NCBI GenBank assembly: GCA_016702305.1
Contig: JADJEH010000002.1
Location: forward strand, 558,001 to 622,000
DNA: 64,000 nucleotides
Reading direction: 5' to 3'
Origin: a bacterium
GTDB taxonomy: Bacteria; Electryoneota; RPQS01
Below, one piece after another: positions 34,549 to 43,450 of the stretch (positions are counted from its first letter, which is position 1; each line of letters opens with the position of its first letter). The notes under the pieces are model-generated. The model was not told where the DNA came from. It worked only from the letters and a program-made list of their open reading frames with translations, and searched no databases. A program made the position numbers and the translations under genes.

Positions 34549-35307
34549 ATGAAGCAAGGAACTTTTACGACCATTACGATGGTCGCGGCGCTCGTCATCT
34601 CTGCTGTTTTCTACTGGGGTATTTTGCCGACCATGGATAAGGGGCCGGAAGAAACTCCGCTCATCCATCAGATTGCGTTGGCAGGGCCGATCGTCCCGTT
34701 CCTGCTCACGCTGACTCTGATGCTGCTCACGTTCGTGATTGAACGTGTTATCACTTTGGGCAAGGCCCGCGGCGCGCGCCCGTTGCCGGTGTACTTCTCG
34801 GAGTTTACGAAGGCCGTGCGTGAAGGCAAGTATGATCAGGCGATCAAGATTTCTGACACGCAGCGCGGTTCCGCTGCCGCGGTGTTGAAGGCCGGCGCGG
34901 AGCAATGGCTGCGCGTGGCCAATGACAAGGGCGTGCATATGGAGAAAAAGATTTCGGAGACGCAGCGCGCGATCAATGAAGCGCGCTTGCTGGAAGTCCC
35001 CTTCCTTGAACGCAACCTGATCGCGCTTTCGACGATCGCCTCGGTGGCCACGATGGTCGGTCTGTTGGGCACGACGATTGGCATGATTCGTTCTTTCGCC
35101 GCCATGTCCACGCAGGGCGCGCCGAACGCGGCCGAACTGGCGCGCGGTATTTCCGAGGCGCTTGTGAATACGGCGCTCGGTTTGTTCGCGGCGATCGTGG
35201 GTATTGTCTGCTACAATTTCTTCGTCAACAAGGTGGACCAATTCAATTACGAAATTGACGAGGCCGCCTATCTGATGGTGGAGATTTTGAAGGACAAGGA
35301 AGTCTAA
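34549..35307 (+). CDS. exbB: ExbB/TolQ-type proton channel protein
   Basis: A MotA/TolQ/ExbB-family inner-membrane protein of 252 residues with three membrane helices: about 12-28, a second after residue 40 (IVPFLLTLTLMLLTFVI, about 45-62), and a paired helix set near 160-230 including MVGLLGTTIGMIRSF, the family signature. ExbB pentamers surround an ExbD dimer and pass proton-motive force to TonB. AAGGAAG lies before the ATG. Context with exbD and tonB favours ExbB over TolQ. Confidence 0.92.
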   Translation: MKQGTFTTITMVAALVISAVFYWGILPTMDKGPEETPLIHQIALAGPIVPFLLTLTLMLLTFVIERVITLGKARGARPLPVYFSEFTKAVREGKYDQAIKISDTQRGSAAAVLKAGAEQWLRVANDKGVHMEKKISETQRAINEARLLEVPFLERNLIALSTIASVATMVGLLGTTIGMIRSFAAMSTQGAPNAAELARGISEALVNTALGLFAAIVGIVCYNFFVNKVDQFNYEIDEAAYLMVEILKDKEV

Positions 35308-35344
35308 GCGGGTTCCGGGATAGCTTAACCAAGAAGGACTGATT

Positions 35345-35815
35345 ATGGCTGCTCCAAAAAAGCGCCGCATCCCGGTGTCTATTGACATGACGCCGATGGT
35401 GGATATCGCGTTCCTGCTTCTGATCTTCTTCATGTCCACGACGGTGTTCAAGAAGCCGGAAGAGGTCGCGGTCCAGACGCCGTCGTCGCATTCGATTCGC
35501 CCGTTGCCTGAGACAGGCATCATCGTGATTACGATTCCGAAGGACAATCGCGTGCTGATGACGCTTGACAATGCCGCGCTCGACGTCGAGAACGGATTGG
35601 CTGAGATTCGCGGACTATCCACGCGTGGCGTGGAATTCAACCCGGACTCGATTGCTCGGCCGATTGAACGGCTGATGCTGAAGCGTCTGGTCGAGAAAGT
35701 CGTGCTGAAGGCGGACAAGGACGCGACATTCGGGACGATTGAAAAGGTGATGAACACCTTGCAGAAGAACGACCTGCTGTTCGTGAACATGGTCACCGAA
35801 GTCGAAGAAAGTTAA
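35345..35815 (+). CDS. exbD: ExbD-family protein, copy 1
   Basis: A 156-residue protein with one membrane helix (about 15-36). The signature IDMTPMVDIAFLLLIFFM carries the proton-transfer Asp in MVDIAF. The periplasmic part is of normal ExbD size. It shares the signature nearly word for word with the next gene, so the two arose by duplication. AAGGA precedes the ATG. Confidence 0.92.
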   Translation: MAAPKKRRIPVSIDMTPMVDIAFLLLIFFMSTTVFKKPEEVAVQTPSSHSIRPLPETGIIVITIPKDNRVLMTLDNAALDVENGLAEIRGLSTRGVEFNPDSIARPIERLMLKRLVEKVVLKADKDATFGTIEKVMNTLQKNDLLFVNMVTEVEES

Positions 35816-35824
35816 GAGGACGCC

Positions 35825-36400
35825 ATGGGTGCTGTAGATGTAGGTGGACCAAAAAAATCCGGCGGCGGTCAAGCATGGAAACGGCCTCGAGTCTCGATCC
35901 GTATTGACATGACGCCGATGGTGGATATTGCGTTTCTGTTGTTGATCTTCTTTATGGTGACGACGGTTTTCCGTCTGCCGACGGCGATGGAAATCGTGCT
36001 GCCTCCGCCGTCTGAAAAGCCGACGGAAGGCAAGGTTTTCAAAGAGAAGCTGCTGTCGTTTTTCGTGTTGAACAACGATTCCCTGGCCTTGCAGATTGGC
36101 GACACGCTGGCCAAACCGCTGTTGTGGGCGGACCTGCGTGATAGTCTGCGTTCGCGTTATGATCGTTATGGCGACAGCGTGGTGGTGGTTGCTCGCGTGC
36201 ACCCCAAAGCGCGCTTCATGTCGCTCGTTGATCTGGTGGACGAGTTCAATCTGGTGGGAACGACGCGTTTTTCGATAGACCGTTATACGACGCTCGACGA
36301 TTCGATGCTGCGCGCGGCGGGTTTCCTGACGGCGGGATCTGATGGCCTGCCGACGCCCGAAGAGGTCGCGGCCCAAACGGCGCCGCCGACCAATCTCTAA
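35825..36400 (+). CDS. exbD: ExbD-family protein, copy 2
   Basis: A 191-residue paralogue of the preceding ExbD, nine bases downstream with GAGGA before its ATG. It has an N-terminal extension of about 25 residues, then IDMTPMVDIAFLLLIFFM with the same key Asp, and a longer periplasmic domain. A C-terminal Pro/Thr-rich tail ends TAPPTNL. Two ExbDs with one ExbB suggest a mixed ExbD dimer or two alternative energising complexes. Confidence 0.92.
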   Translation: MGAVDVGGPKKSGGGQAWKRPRVSIRIDMTPMVDIAFLLLIFFMVTTVFRLPTAMEIVLPPPSEKPTEGKVFKEKLLSFFVLNNDSLALQIGDTLAKPLLWADLRDSLRSRYDRYGDSVVVVARVHPKARFMSLVDLVDEFNLVGTTRFSIDRYTTLDDSMLRAAGFLTAGSDGLPTPEEVAAQTAPPTNL

Positions 36401-36436
36401 TCGCTTCATGCACGCCACGCGAAAGGCGGGTGACAT

Positions 36437-37180
36437 ATGAATTACTTAGAAGAACTTGAGAAGGGTAAATACGGTTCAATTGAACTGAAGTACCTGGTGG
36501 GAAAAAACCTGGTGCGCGGTTTGATTATCAGCGTCATGGTGCACACGGCCGTGGTGGCCGGGCCCATTGTCGCCGCATTGTTCGAGGACGACATTCCTCC
36601 GCCGAGCAATGTGATGGTTGTTGACCCGTCCATTTTGGAGAAGCTCAAGCGGTTGAATCCGAATCAGGCGCCGCCCAAGATCGAGCGGCCCAAACTTGCC
36701 CCGCCGAAGGTCGTGGTCCCCATTGCAGTCAGCGAAGAGCAGGTGGAAGATCAGCCTGAGATCATGAAGCAAGAAGAGCTCGTGCAGGCCATTGTTGAGG
36801 ATTACGGCGACGACACGCTGGCAATCGGAGAGGGCGTCGAGCTTGTGCTCGATGATGCCGGCGACGGCGAGATCCCCGGCTATGAGGAGTTCATCCCGTT
36901 TGAAGTTCCGCCACAGCCGCTCGAGGGCTACAGCCCGCAGCCGACTTTCCCTGAGATGGCTCAGCGCGCCGGTGTCTCGGGCAAGGTGACGGCGCAAGTT
37001 TACGTGGACAAGAAAGGTGAAGTGAAGAAGTGGCGCATCGTGCAGGCCAAACCACCGGATCTCGGATTCGAGCAAGAGGTGGAAAAGGTGCTGCCGAAGT
37101 GGAAATTTACGCCGGCGATTCAGCAGGGAAATCCGGTGGGTGTGTGGATCGCCATTCCGTTCAACTTCAAGGTTCAGTAG
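36437..37180 (+). CDS. tonB: TonB-family energy transducer, copy 1
   Basis: A 247-residue protein with a cytoplasmic N-terminal stretch of about 32 residues, one membrane helix (about 33-52), a Pro/Lys/Glu-rich periplasmic linker and a TonB C-terminal domain (about 165-247) with YSPQPTFPEMAQRAGVSG and FKVQ at the end. It transmits force from ExbB/ExbD to outer-membrane receptors. No TonB-dependent receptor is encoded in the window. The neighbouring TonB copy shares its cytoplasmic N-terminal motif. Confidence 0.92.
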   Translation: MNYLEELEKGKYGSIELKYLVGKNLVRGLIISVMVHTAVVAGPIVAALFEDDIPPPSNVMVVDPSILEKLKRLNPNQAPPKIERPKLAPPKVVVPIAVSEEQVEDQPEIMKQEELVQAIVEDYGDDTLAIGEGVELVLDDAGDGEIPGYEEFIPFEVPPQPLEGYSPQPTFPEMAQRAGVSGKVTAQVYVDKKGEVKKWRIVQAKPPDLGFEQEVEKVLPKWKFTPAIQQGNPVGVWIAIPFNFKVQ

Positions 37181-37200
37181 TCTCGCCGCCTATGATTGTC

Positions 37201-37229
37201 AGACCGCGCGGCGTTTCGTCGTGCGGTCT
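37201..37229 (+). terminator. Hairpin between the two tonB genes
   Basis: AGACCGCGCGGCG and CGTCGTGCGGTCT pair over 13 positions, two of them G-U, around a TTT loop. It lies 20 bases after the first tonB and may lower expression of the second. Confidence 0.55.
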
Positions 37230-37312
37230 TGCGCTCTGTTAGAACCAAGGCAACTCTTCGAAAGGGTCCCGGAGTTTCATAACCGTGCCGTAAAAACGGC
37301 CAAGGAGGTGTC

Positions 37313-38062
37313 ATGGAAACCGGTTCGAAGCTGGAGAAATTGGTCATTGGAGCCCGTGAGATTAAAGGTCTCATCGGTCGCAATCTGCTCCAAGGGTTGG
37401 TTGTTAGCGCATTTTTGCACAGTGCGCTGCTCGCTATCGTCGGACTCTGGCCTGCTCCGGAGAAAGAGGATCGCCTGGCAGGTTCCGGTTCGGATACGTT
37501 GGTGATCGTCTCCCGGCCGCGGCCCGATCTTCCCGTGATCGAGCGGTCACGGCCCGCTCCCCCAGCGAAGCCTGATGTAGATGTGTGGGAGCCCGTCGAG
37601 AACGAGTCGGATGCGCCGGACACGCTGCTCGAACCCGAGGAGGATCTCCCCAGTCTGAGCGGCCCGTATGATCCGGACGCGCCGATAGACAGTAGCGCGG
37701 TGCCCGGCTCAGGCGGCAGCGGTGGAATAGACACCGCGACTCTCGCGGGCTTTGACCCGGTGACGCCTACCTACATCCCCCGTGATATTGAGCCGATGGC
37801 GCTTGCGGACTTGAATCCGCAGCCCGAGTATCCAAGATTGGCGCAGCAAGCCGGAGTATCCGGCACGGTCCGCGTGTGGGTACGTGTCAACAAGCAGGGC
37901 AACGTGGACAACTGGCAAGTGATTGACGTCAATCCGGCCGGTCTGGGCTTCGAAGACGCCGTGGCCCGCGTGATTCCAAAATGGAAGTTCACCCCCGCGG
38001 TCGCCGGAAATCGTCCGGTCACGGTGTGGGTCGCGATTCCGTTTAAATTCAGCGTGAAGTAA
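37313..38062 (+). CDS. tonB: TonB-family energy transducer, copy 2
   Basis: A 249-residue TonB with the same layout: cytoplasmic segment with IKGLIGRNLLQGLVVS, one membrane helix (about 40-56), a Pro/Asp/Glu-rich linker including a Gly/Ser hinge (GSGGSGG), and a C-terminal TonB domain (LNPQPEYPRLAQQAGVSG to FKFSVK). GGAGGTG stands 6 bases before the ATG, a strong site. Its N-terminal similarity to copy 1 points to local duplication and later divergence of the linker. Confidence 0.92.
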   Translation: METGSKLEKLVIGAREIKGLIGRNLLQGLVVSAFLHSALLAIVGLWPAPEKEDRLAGSGSDTLVIVSRPRPDLPVIERSRPAPPAKPDVDVWEPVENESDAPDTLLEPEEDLPSLSGPYDPDAPIDSSAVPGSGGSGGIDTATLAGFDPVTPTYIPRDIEPMALADLNPQPEYPRLAQQAGVSGTVRVWVRVNKQGNVDNWQVIDVNPAGLGFEDAVARVIPKWKFTPAVAGNRPVTVWVAIPFKFSVK

Positions 38063-38083
38063 CCTCGAGCTCTTCTCAACACG

Positions 38084-38314
38084 ATGCTTGTCCGCTGGCT
38101 ATTACCACTCGCCTTTGTCGTCCTCGGCGTGCTGATCCTCTCGGGTACGATTCTCAAGCAGATCCCGCGTGAAACGGGGCTGCGCACCATCATCGGCGTT
38201 GTTGTAATTCTGATGGGCGTGCATCGGTTTGTTGCCTCACGCATGCCGCGCGGCGAGCATCGCCGCTACGGCGGGAGCTATCGGCGGCCCTGGGACAGAC
38301 AGCCTGATGAATAG
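38084..38314 (+). CDS. Small two-helix membrane protein of unknown function
   Basis: A 76-residue protein with two hydrophobic helices (about 5-23 and 34-52) and a basic, Arg/Tyr-rich tail (EHRRYGGSYRRPWD). It lies 21 bases after tonB copy 2 and overlaps the start of the PstS-like gene by 8 bases, so it is translated in the same operon. The overlap and codon use support a real gene. No family recognised. Confidence 0.7.
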   Translation: MLVRWLLPLAFVVLGVLILSGTILKQIPRETGLRTIIGVVVILMGVHRFVASRMPRGEHRRYGGSYRRPWDRQPDE

Positions 38315-39221
38315 ACTTGCTGTTTTCTGGCTGTGCGTGTCCGTGCTCAGCGGATGCAAAGATCGTGAGCCGGAAACTTCGTACACTCGCGGCAGCGCAC
38401 GCATCGGCGCGAGCGACGCGGCCTATGCGATCACGCAACACGTCGCGGATCAGTACAGCGATCTCTATCCCGAGGCGTCGGTCAAAGTGTGGAAGCACTC
38501 GACTCAGGCGCTCATTGATTCGCTGGTGAATCAGCGGGCCGATGAAATCGTCGTTGACCGTGCACTCAGCCCGTCGGAGTCGGCCTTCTTTGCCGGGCAT
38601 CAGCTCAAGCTCTTCACGTATCCGATTGCGCACTACCCGATCTATCTTCTCGTAGACGACAGTTTGGCCGTGGACGCTTTGGATAGCATCGGCCTCCGTC
38701 GCATTTTACTGGGCAGCGCGACGTCCTGGCAGGAATTCGGCGGCGCGGATGTGCCAATCACTCCGTATGCTCCACTGCCCGGCGATGGCGCGTGGAATGC
38801 GATTGAGTACTTCTTCGGCGGACTGGATTCCGTCAGCGCTGTGGTGTGTTCCACAAATGTCCGCATGATGGACATGGCGGCAGGCGATCCCGGAGCGCTG
38901 CTGATTTACGGCTTGAAACTGCAGGATGCGGGCGGTTTCAAGAAGCTGAGCTGGGCCGCGGGCGAGTCGCGCATTCAGGCGAACGCCAAGACGATCATGG
39001 ACTCGCTCCGCTGGCCGTTTATGACGACGTTCACCTATGCCACGACACACATGAAGAGCGATGTCGCGGCCGGTTTCCTGACGTTCTGGGTGTCGAATGA
39101 CGGACAGAAGATGGTCATGCGCGAAGGCTACCGCCCCGCTTCGGTTCCCGTGCGGATGATCCAGTTGAAGTCCATGGATGATCGCATTGAACAATTTGCC
39201 ATCGAAGATACCACATCGTAG
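38307..39221 (+). CDS. PstS-like phosphate-binding lipoprotein
   Basis: A 304-residue lipoprotein with the lipobox VLSGC at residues about 13-17. The body has the type 2 periplasmic-binding fold of PstS: DEIVVDRALSPSE, LRRILLGSATSW and a serine/glycine-rich segment. PstS proteins bind inorganic phosphate for an ABC importer, but no pstCAB genes follow. Overlap with the small membrane protein ties it to the TonB cluster. It might be a sensor or a periplasmic chaperone of substrate for a TonB-dependent receptor. The frame is open upstream to 38229; ATG 38307 gives the lipobox. Confidence 0.78.
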   Translation: MNRLAVFWLCVSVLSGCKDREPETSYTRGSARIGASDAAYAITQHVADQYSDLYPEASVKVWKHSTQALIDSLVNQRADEIVVDRALSPSESAFFAGHQLKLFTYPIAHYPIYLLVDDSLAVDALDSIGLRRILLGSATSWQEFGGADVPITPYAPLPGDGAWNAIEYFFGGLDSVSAVVCSTNVRMMDMAAGDPGALLIYGLKLQDAGGFKKLSWAAGESRIQANAKTIMDSLRWPFMTTFTYATTHMKSDVAAGFLTFWVSNDGQKMVMREGYRPASVPVRMIQLKSMDDRIEQFAIEDTTS

Positions 39222-39289
39222 GCGAGACCGACTGCGGCCTCGCTTTCGTTTGTGTGGAAATTAATATATCGCAGCATTACGGAGCAACT

Positions 39290-40375
39290 TTGAAGACGAC
39301 GGCTCTGACTTCCGAACATGAAGCATTGGGCGCCAAGCTCGTGGATTTTGCGGGCTTTCGCATGCCGATTCAGTATCATTCCATCCGCGGCGAGCATATG
39401 CGCGTTCGCCAGACGGTGGGCGTATTTGACGTCTCGCATATGGGCGAGTTTTTTGTGACCGGTGCGGACCGCGAAGAGTTCCTGCAGCGTGTCACAGTCA
39501 ACGATGTTAAAGGAATGGCAGTAGGACAGGCGCAGTACAACTGCATGTGCCTGCCCCATGGCGGCATCGTGGACGACCTTCTCATTTACAAAAGTGCGGA
39601 CCACATCATGGTGGTGGTCAACGCATCCAATGTCGAAAAAGACTGGAATTGGTTAAGCCGCAATGTCGCTGGTGACGTGCAGCTCACCGACCGGTCGTCC
39701 GAATTCTCACTGTTGGCCGTGCAAGGCCGCAACGCCGTGGATGTAGTGGGCAAGCTGACGGAGACGGATTTATCGCAAATCAAGGGCTATCACTTTGCGC
39801 ACGGCAAAGTTCTGGGTCGCACTTGCGTGATTGCCCGCACGGGTTACACAGGCGAAGACGGATTTGAGCTCTATCTGGCGAATGACGACGCCGTCGCGGT
39901 CTGGCGGGCGGTTCTCGAAAGCGGCAAGCAATACGACATCGAGCCTATCGGCCTTGGCGCGCGTGATTCGCTGCGCTTGGAAATGAAGATGTGTCTCTAC
40001 GGCAATGACATAGACGAAACGACGCATCCGCTCGAGGCCGGATTGGGTTGGATCACCAGACTTGACAAGGGCGATTTCATTGGCCGCGACGTGATCGTCA
40101 AGGCCAAGGACGCGGGGCTGACGCGCAAACTCGTCGCTTTAGAGGTTGAAGGATCGGCGTTTCCGCGTCACGGCTACGCGATTCACGACGACGCAGGTAA
40201 AGCTATTGGGCACGTCACGTCCGGAACGGTTTCACCCTGCCTGAACAAGGGCATTGCGTTAGGCTACGTGCCGACCGAGCTCAGCGCGATCGGAGCGAAG
40301 GTCAACGTTGTTTGTCACGGGAAGCCGGTCCCGGCGGTGGTGGTCAAGCCGCCGTTTTACAAGCGACCCTACTGA
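39290..40375 (+). CDS. gcvT: Glycine cleavage system T protein (aminomethyltransferase)
   Basis: A 361-residue folate-dependent enzyme that transfers the methylene group from lipoyl-protein H to tetrahydrofolate. The N-terminus HEALGAKLVDFAGFRMPIQY and the motif VGVFDVSHMGEF are typical. I chose TTG at 39290 because GGAG lies 5 bases upstream and the product begins like other GcvT proteins (KTTALTSEH); the frame also opens at GTG 39254. gcvH and gcvP are not adjacent. With tdh and kbl in the same window, glycine from threonine may feed one-carbon metabolism. Confidence 0.95.
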   Translation: MKTTALTSEHEALGAKLVDFAGFRMPIQYHSIRGEHMRVRQTVGVFDVSHMGEFFVTGADREEFLQRVTVNDVKGMAVGQAQYNCMCLPHGGIVDDLLIYKSADHIMVVVNASNVEKDWNWLSRNVAGDVQLTDRSSEFSLLAVQGRNAVDVVGKLTETDLSQIKGYHFAHGKVLGRTCVIARTGYTGEDGFELYLANDDAVAVWRAVLESGKQYDIEPIGLGARDSLRLEMKMCLYGNDIDETTHPLEAGLGWITRLDKGDFIGRDVIVKAKDAGLTRKLVALEVEGSAFPRHGYAIHDDAGKAIGHVTSGTVSPCLNKGIALGYVPTELSAIGAKVNVVCHGKPVPAVVVKPPFYKRPY

Positions 40376-40389
40376 CGCGCGGAGCACAC

Positions 40390-41121
40390 GTGAATTTACG
40401 AGTTTATCCCACTCCACGCGAGTGGAATGAGGACGACGTGCGCGGCTGTGTCGCGATTGTCATTGACGTGTTGCGAGCGTCATCCACAATCACACAGGCC
40501 CTGGTGAATGGCGCACGGGATATCGTACCGGTCGCGACGCCAGCGGAAGCGGGTGAGCTTGCCGTCAAGGCGGGTCGCGGCGATGTTGTTCTGGGCGGCG
40601 AACGCGACGGCAAGCTGATCGAGGGCTTTGACCTGGGGAATTCACCTTTCGAGTATTCGCCTGACCGGGTGGGCGGCCGTACCATCATCTTCGCTTCAAC
40701 GAACGGCTCCCCGTCACTCGTGCGCGCAAAAACTGCCGAGCACGTCCTGGTCGGCAGTTTCAACAATCAAAATGCAGTGGTGACGCGGGCTCGTGATATC
40801 GGGCTCGATGTGGTTGTCATCTGTTCAGGCCGTAACGGAAAATTCTCGCTCGAGGATTTTGTGTGCGCGGGCAAACTTGTTGACGGACTACTTCCCGGCG
40901 GCACGATTGGAAATGACGGCGCGCATGCCGCGCTGGACCTATTCAAATACTATCGTTCGCAAATCAGCGAGGTCGTGAAGGGCAGCTATCACGGGAAGTA
41001 CCTTGCGGGACTCGGATTCGAAGCCGATCTCGAACACTGCGCGCGCGTGGACATACACCAGATTGTACCGGCCTTGATTGAAGGAAAGATCAAAGTACCC
41101 AAGCTGAATGGCGGCTCGTAA
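40390..41121 (+). CDS. comB: ComB family 2-phosphosulfolactate phosphatase
   Basis: A 243-residue ComB-family protein (VIVIDVLRASSTITQAL near the N-terminus; IFASTNGSPSL; VICSGRNGKFSLEDFVCAG). The founding member removes phosphate from 2-phosphosulfolactate in coenzyme M synthesis. Many bacteria without CoM carry homologues whose role is unclear. Start is GTG at 40390 with GGAG five bases upstream. It overlaps ftsK by 14 bases. No other CoM gene is in the window, so substrate is open. Confidence 0.85.
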   Translation: MNLRVYPTPREWNEDDVRGCVAIVIDVLRASSTITQALVNGARDIVPVATPAEAGELAVKAGRGDVVLGGERDGKLIEGFDLGNSPFEYSPDRVGGRTIIFASTNGSPSLVRAKTAEHVLVGSFNNQNAVVTRARDIGLDVVVICSGRNGKFSLEDFVCAGKLVDGLLPGGTIGNDGAHAALDLFKYYRSQISEVVKGSYHGKYLAGLGFEADLEHCARVDIHQIVPALIEGKIKVPKLNGGS

Positions 41122-43450
41122 AGACACCTCGCAGCCATTGGCGGCGGCGCCGCGCTCGACGACTCCCATCGTCGCGGGCATCGTGTTGCTTTGCCTGACC
41201 GTGCTCTTGACGGTGGCCATCGTCAGCCACTCACAGTTGGACTTTCCGTACAAAGACGACTCGGTGGCGCAGAATGCGGCGGGCCGATTCGGCGAATACG
41301 TTTCGGCGTTTCTGGCGCCGCTGTTTCTCGGGCGTTGGCCGTCGCTCGTTGTGCCGCTCCTGTTCGGAATCTGGGGTTGGACGATGCTGCGCCGGCATTC
41401 GCGCCGCAGCGCCGTCATCTTGTCCGCATGGACGTTTGCGCTCGGCGTTTGGTCGGCGACGACGATTGGAGTGCTCGGCGATCTGATTCACCGCGACAGC
41501 GTCACGAACTACTATGTTCACTCCGGCGAACTCGGATATTGGACCGCGCAACAGTTGATTGCGGGGACAGGCCGATTCGGCGCCACGCTGATTATGGTGA
41601 TGCTATTGCTCGTGGGTCTTATTATGACCGTCGCGGGATTTGCTGAATGGGTAGAACGCGGCGCCGAACAAACCGCTCAACTGGCTGGACGCGCGCGGGC
41701 GTTGCCTGCGGCCTCAATCGTCCCGGCCTGGGGACTATTGAAGCGCCTGTTCACGCGTCAAGCTCAAACTGAAGCAGCGATTCCTGAAATCAACATAGAC
41801 GCAATGCAGGGCGGCGCGCCGGTTGTCAAGGCCTACCCCGCCGCAGCACAGGCGGACGGTCAGCCGGGGCGAGTGATTCACAATCTCGGGGAAGAAATTG
41901 ATCCGGTCACTGGCGCACGCCGCGTAACTGCCAGATCTCCTGAGCAGACGGTGATCTCTGTGGATGATGAATCGGGTTATGTTTTTCCATCGGCTGATTG
42001 TTTCAACGCACCGAGTCCCGATCGAGCCGGTGGCATGACTGCCGAAGAGCAGCAGTACAATGCGCAACTCCTTGAGAAGAGTCTGGAGACTTTTGGCGTC
42101 AAGGCCGCTGTCACTCAAGTTAACCCCGGTCCGGTTATTACGCAATTCGAGTTAGCACCAGCACCGGGTGTGAAAGTCGCGCGAATTGAGGCCTTGTCGG
42201 ATGACATTGCTCTGGCGCTGCGCGCCCGCGGATTACGCATTCTCGCGCCGATACCGGGCAAGGCCGCCGTCGGTGTGGAAATGGCCAATCCCAGACCCGC
42301 GCTTGTTACATTTCGCGAAGTCGTCGAGTCACCGCAGTTTCATCAGGCGAAGTCCAAACTGAATATCGCGCTCGGGCGCACGGTCAACGGTGAGATTCTC
42401 TGCGCGGATCTGGCATCACTGCCGCATCTGCTGATTGCCGGAACGACAGGGTCGGGTAAGTCAGTCTGCGTCAACGCGATTATCACATCGCTGCTATTGC
42501 GCATGACTCCCGAAGAGGTTCAGTTTGTCATGGTGGACCCCAAGAAGCTTGAACTGGCCGCGTACAACGAACTTCGCAATCATCATTTGACCAGCCGCCC
42601 CGACTTAAGCGAGTACGTTATTACCAAGCCCGACGAAGCGGTTAAGGTGCTGCGCAGTTGCCTGATAGAGATGGAGAGCCGCTACGACCTGCTCGCCGAG
42701 CGCGGGGCACGGCATTTGGCCGAGTACAATGAGATGGTGAAGGCCGCGCCGCGCGAGGGCGACAAGATTCTTCCATACATCGTCGTCATCATTGACGAGT
42801 TGGCCGACCTGATGGTGACAGCACAGCGTGAAGTTGAGGAACCGATCGCGCGTTTGGCGCAATTGGCCCGCGCCGTGGGCATCCACCTTGTCGTCGCCAC
42901 GCAGCGACCGTCTGTTGACGTCATTACAGGTGTAATTAAGGCAAACTTTCCCGCACGAATTGCGTTTCGCGTGGCGATGAAAGTGGATTCGCGGACGATT
43001 CTGGACACGAATGGTGCAGAGATGCTGCTCGGTCAAGGTGACATGCTGTTCCAGCATCCCGAGGATCCGGCACCGCAGCGCGTACAAGGCGCCCTCTTGA
43101 CCTCAGCGGAAATTACCCGCGTCATCACACACATCCGCAAGCAGCCGTCGCCCAAGAACAAGCTCGTTTTGCCGCTCGACCCGCAGGAAGAGCGCGAAGG
43201 CGGGGCGTCCACCGACGGTATGTTTGAAGGTCGCGACCCGTTCTTCCTTGAGGCGGCGAAAATTGTCGTGCGTACGGGCCAAGGCAGCGTCTCAATCTTG
43301 CAGCGCAGGTTGAAGGTTGGCTACAGTCGCGCCGCTCGCCTGATTGACCAGCTTGAACGCGCAGGCGTCGTTGGGCCGTTTGACGGCTCCAAAGCGCGCG
43401 CAGTGCTCGCCGACGAGCAAACTCTCATGGACCTTGAGCAGCATTCTTAA
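41108..43450 (+). CDS. ftsK: DNA translocase FtsK/SpoIIIE
   Basis: A 780-residue septal DNA pump. Four membrane helices lie in the first 190 residues. A linker leads to the alpha domain (PGPVITQFELAPAPGVKV) and the RecA-like motor with Walker A GTTGSGKS and Walker B VVIIDELADLMV. The C-terminal gamma winged helix (QGSVSILQRRLKVGYSRAARL) recognises orientation sequences. The linker is shorter than in E. coli FtsK. It completes chromosome segregation at division. Confidence 0.95.
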   Translation: MAARKDTSQPLAAAPRSTTPIVAGIVLLCLTVLLTVAIVSHSQLDFPYKDDSVAQNAAGRFGEYVSAFLAPLFLGRWPSLVVPLLFGIWGWTMLRRHSRRSAVILSAWTFALGVWSATTIGVLGDLIHRDSVTNYYVHSGELGYWTAQQLIAGTGRFGATLIMVMLLLVGLIMTVAGFAEWVERGAEQTAQLAGRARALPAASIVPAWGLLKRLFTRQAQTEAAIPEINIDAMQGGAPVVKAYPAAAQADGQPGRVIHNLGEEIDPVTGARRVTARSPEQTVISVDDESGYVFPSADCFNAPSPDRAGGMTAEEQQYNAQLLEKSLETFGVKAAVTQVNPGPVITQFELAPAPGVKVARIEALSDDIALALRARGLRILAPIPGKAAVGVEMANPRPALVTFREVVESPQFHQAKSKLNIALGRTVNGEILCADLASLPHLLIAGTTGSGKSVCVNAIITSLLLRMTPEEVQFVMVDPKKLELAAYNELRNHHLTSRPDLSEYVITKPDEAVKVLRSCLIEMESRYDLLAERGARHLAEYNEMVKAAPREGDKILPYIVVIIDELADLMVTAQREVEEPIARLAQLARAVGIHLVVATQRPSVDVITGVIKANFPARIAFRVAMKVDSRTILDTNGAEMLLGQGDMLFQHPEDPAPQRVQGALLTSAEITRVITHIRKQPSPKNKLVLPLDPQEEREGGASTDGMFEGRDPFFLEAAKIVVRTGQGSVSILQRRLKVGYSRAARLIDQLERAGVVGPFDGSKARAVLADEQTLMDLEQHS

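Noticed and set aside
34249..35796. 515-residue minus-strand open frame across exbB and exbD
   Set aside because: It lies opposite clearly recognised membrane protein genes and has shadow-frame composition.
39222..39289. Glycine riboswitch before gcvT
   Set aside because: The gap is only about 70 bases, too short for the usual tandem aptamer, and no conserved core is visible.
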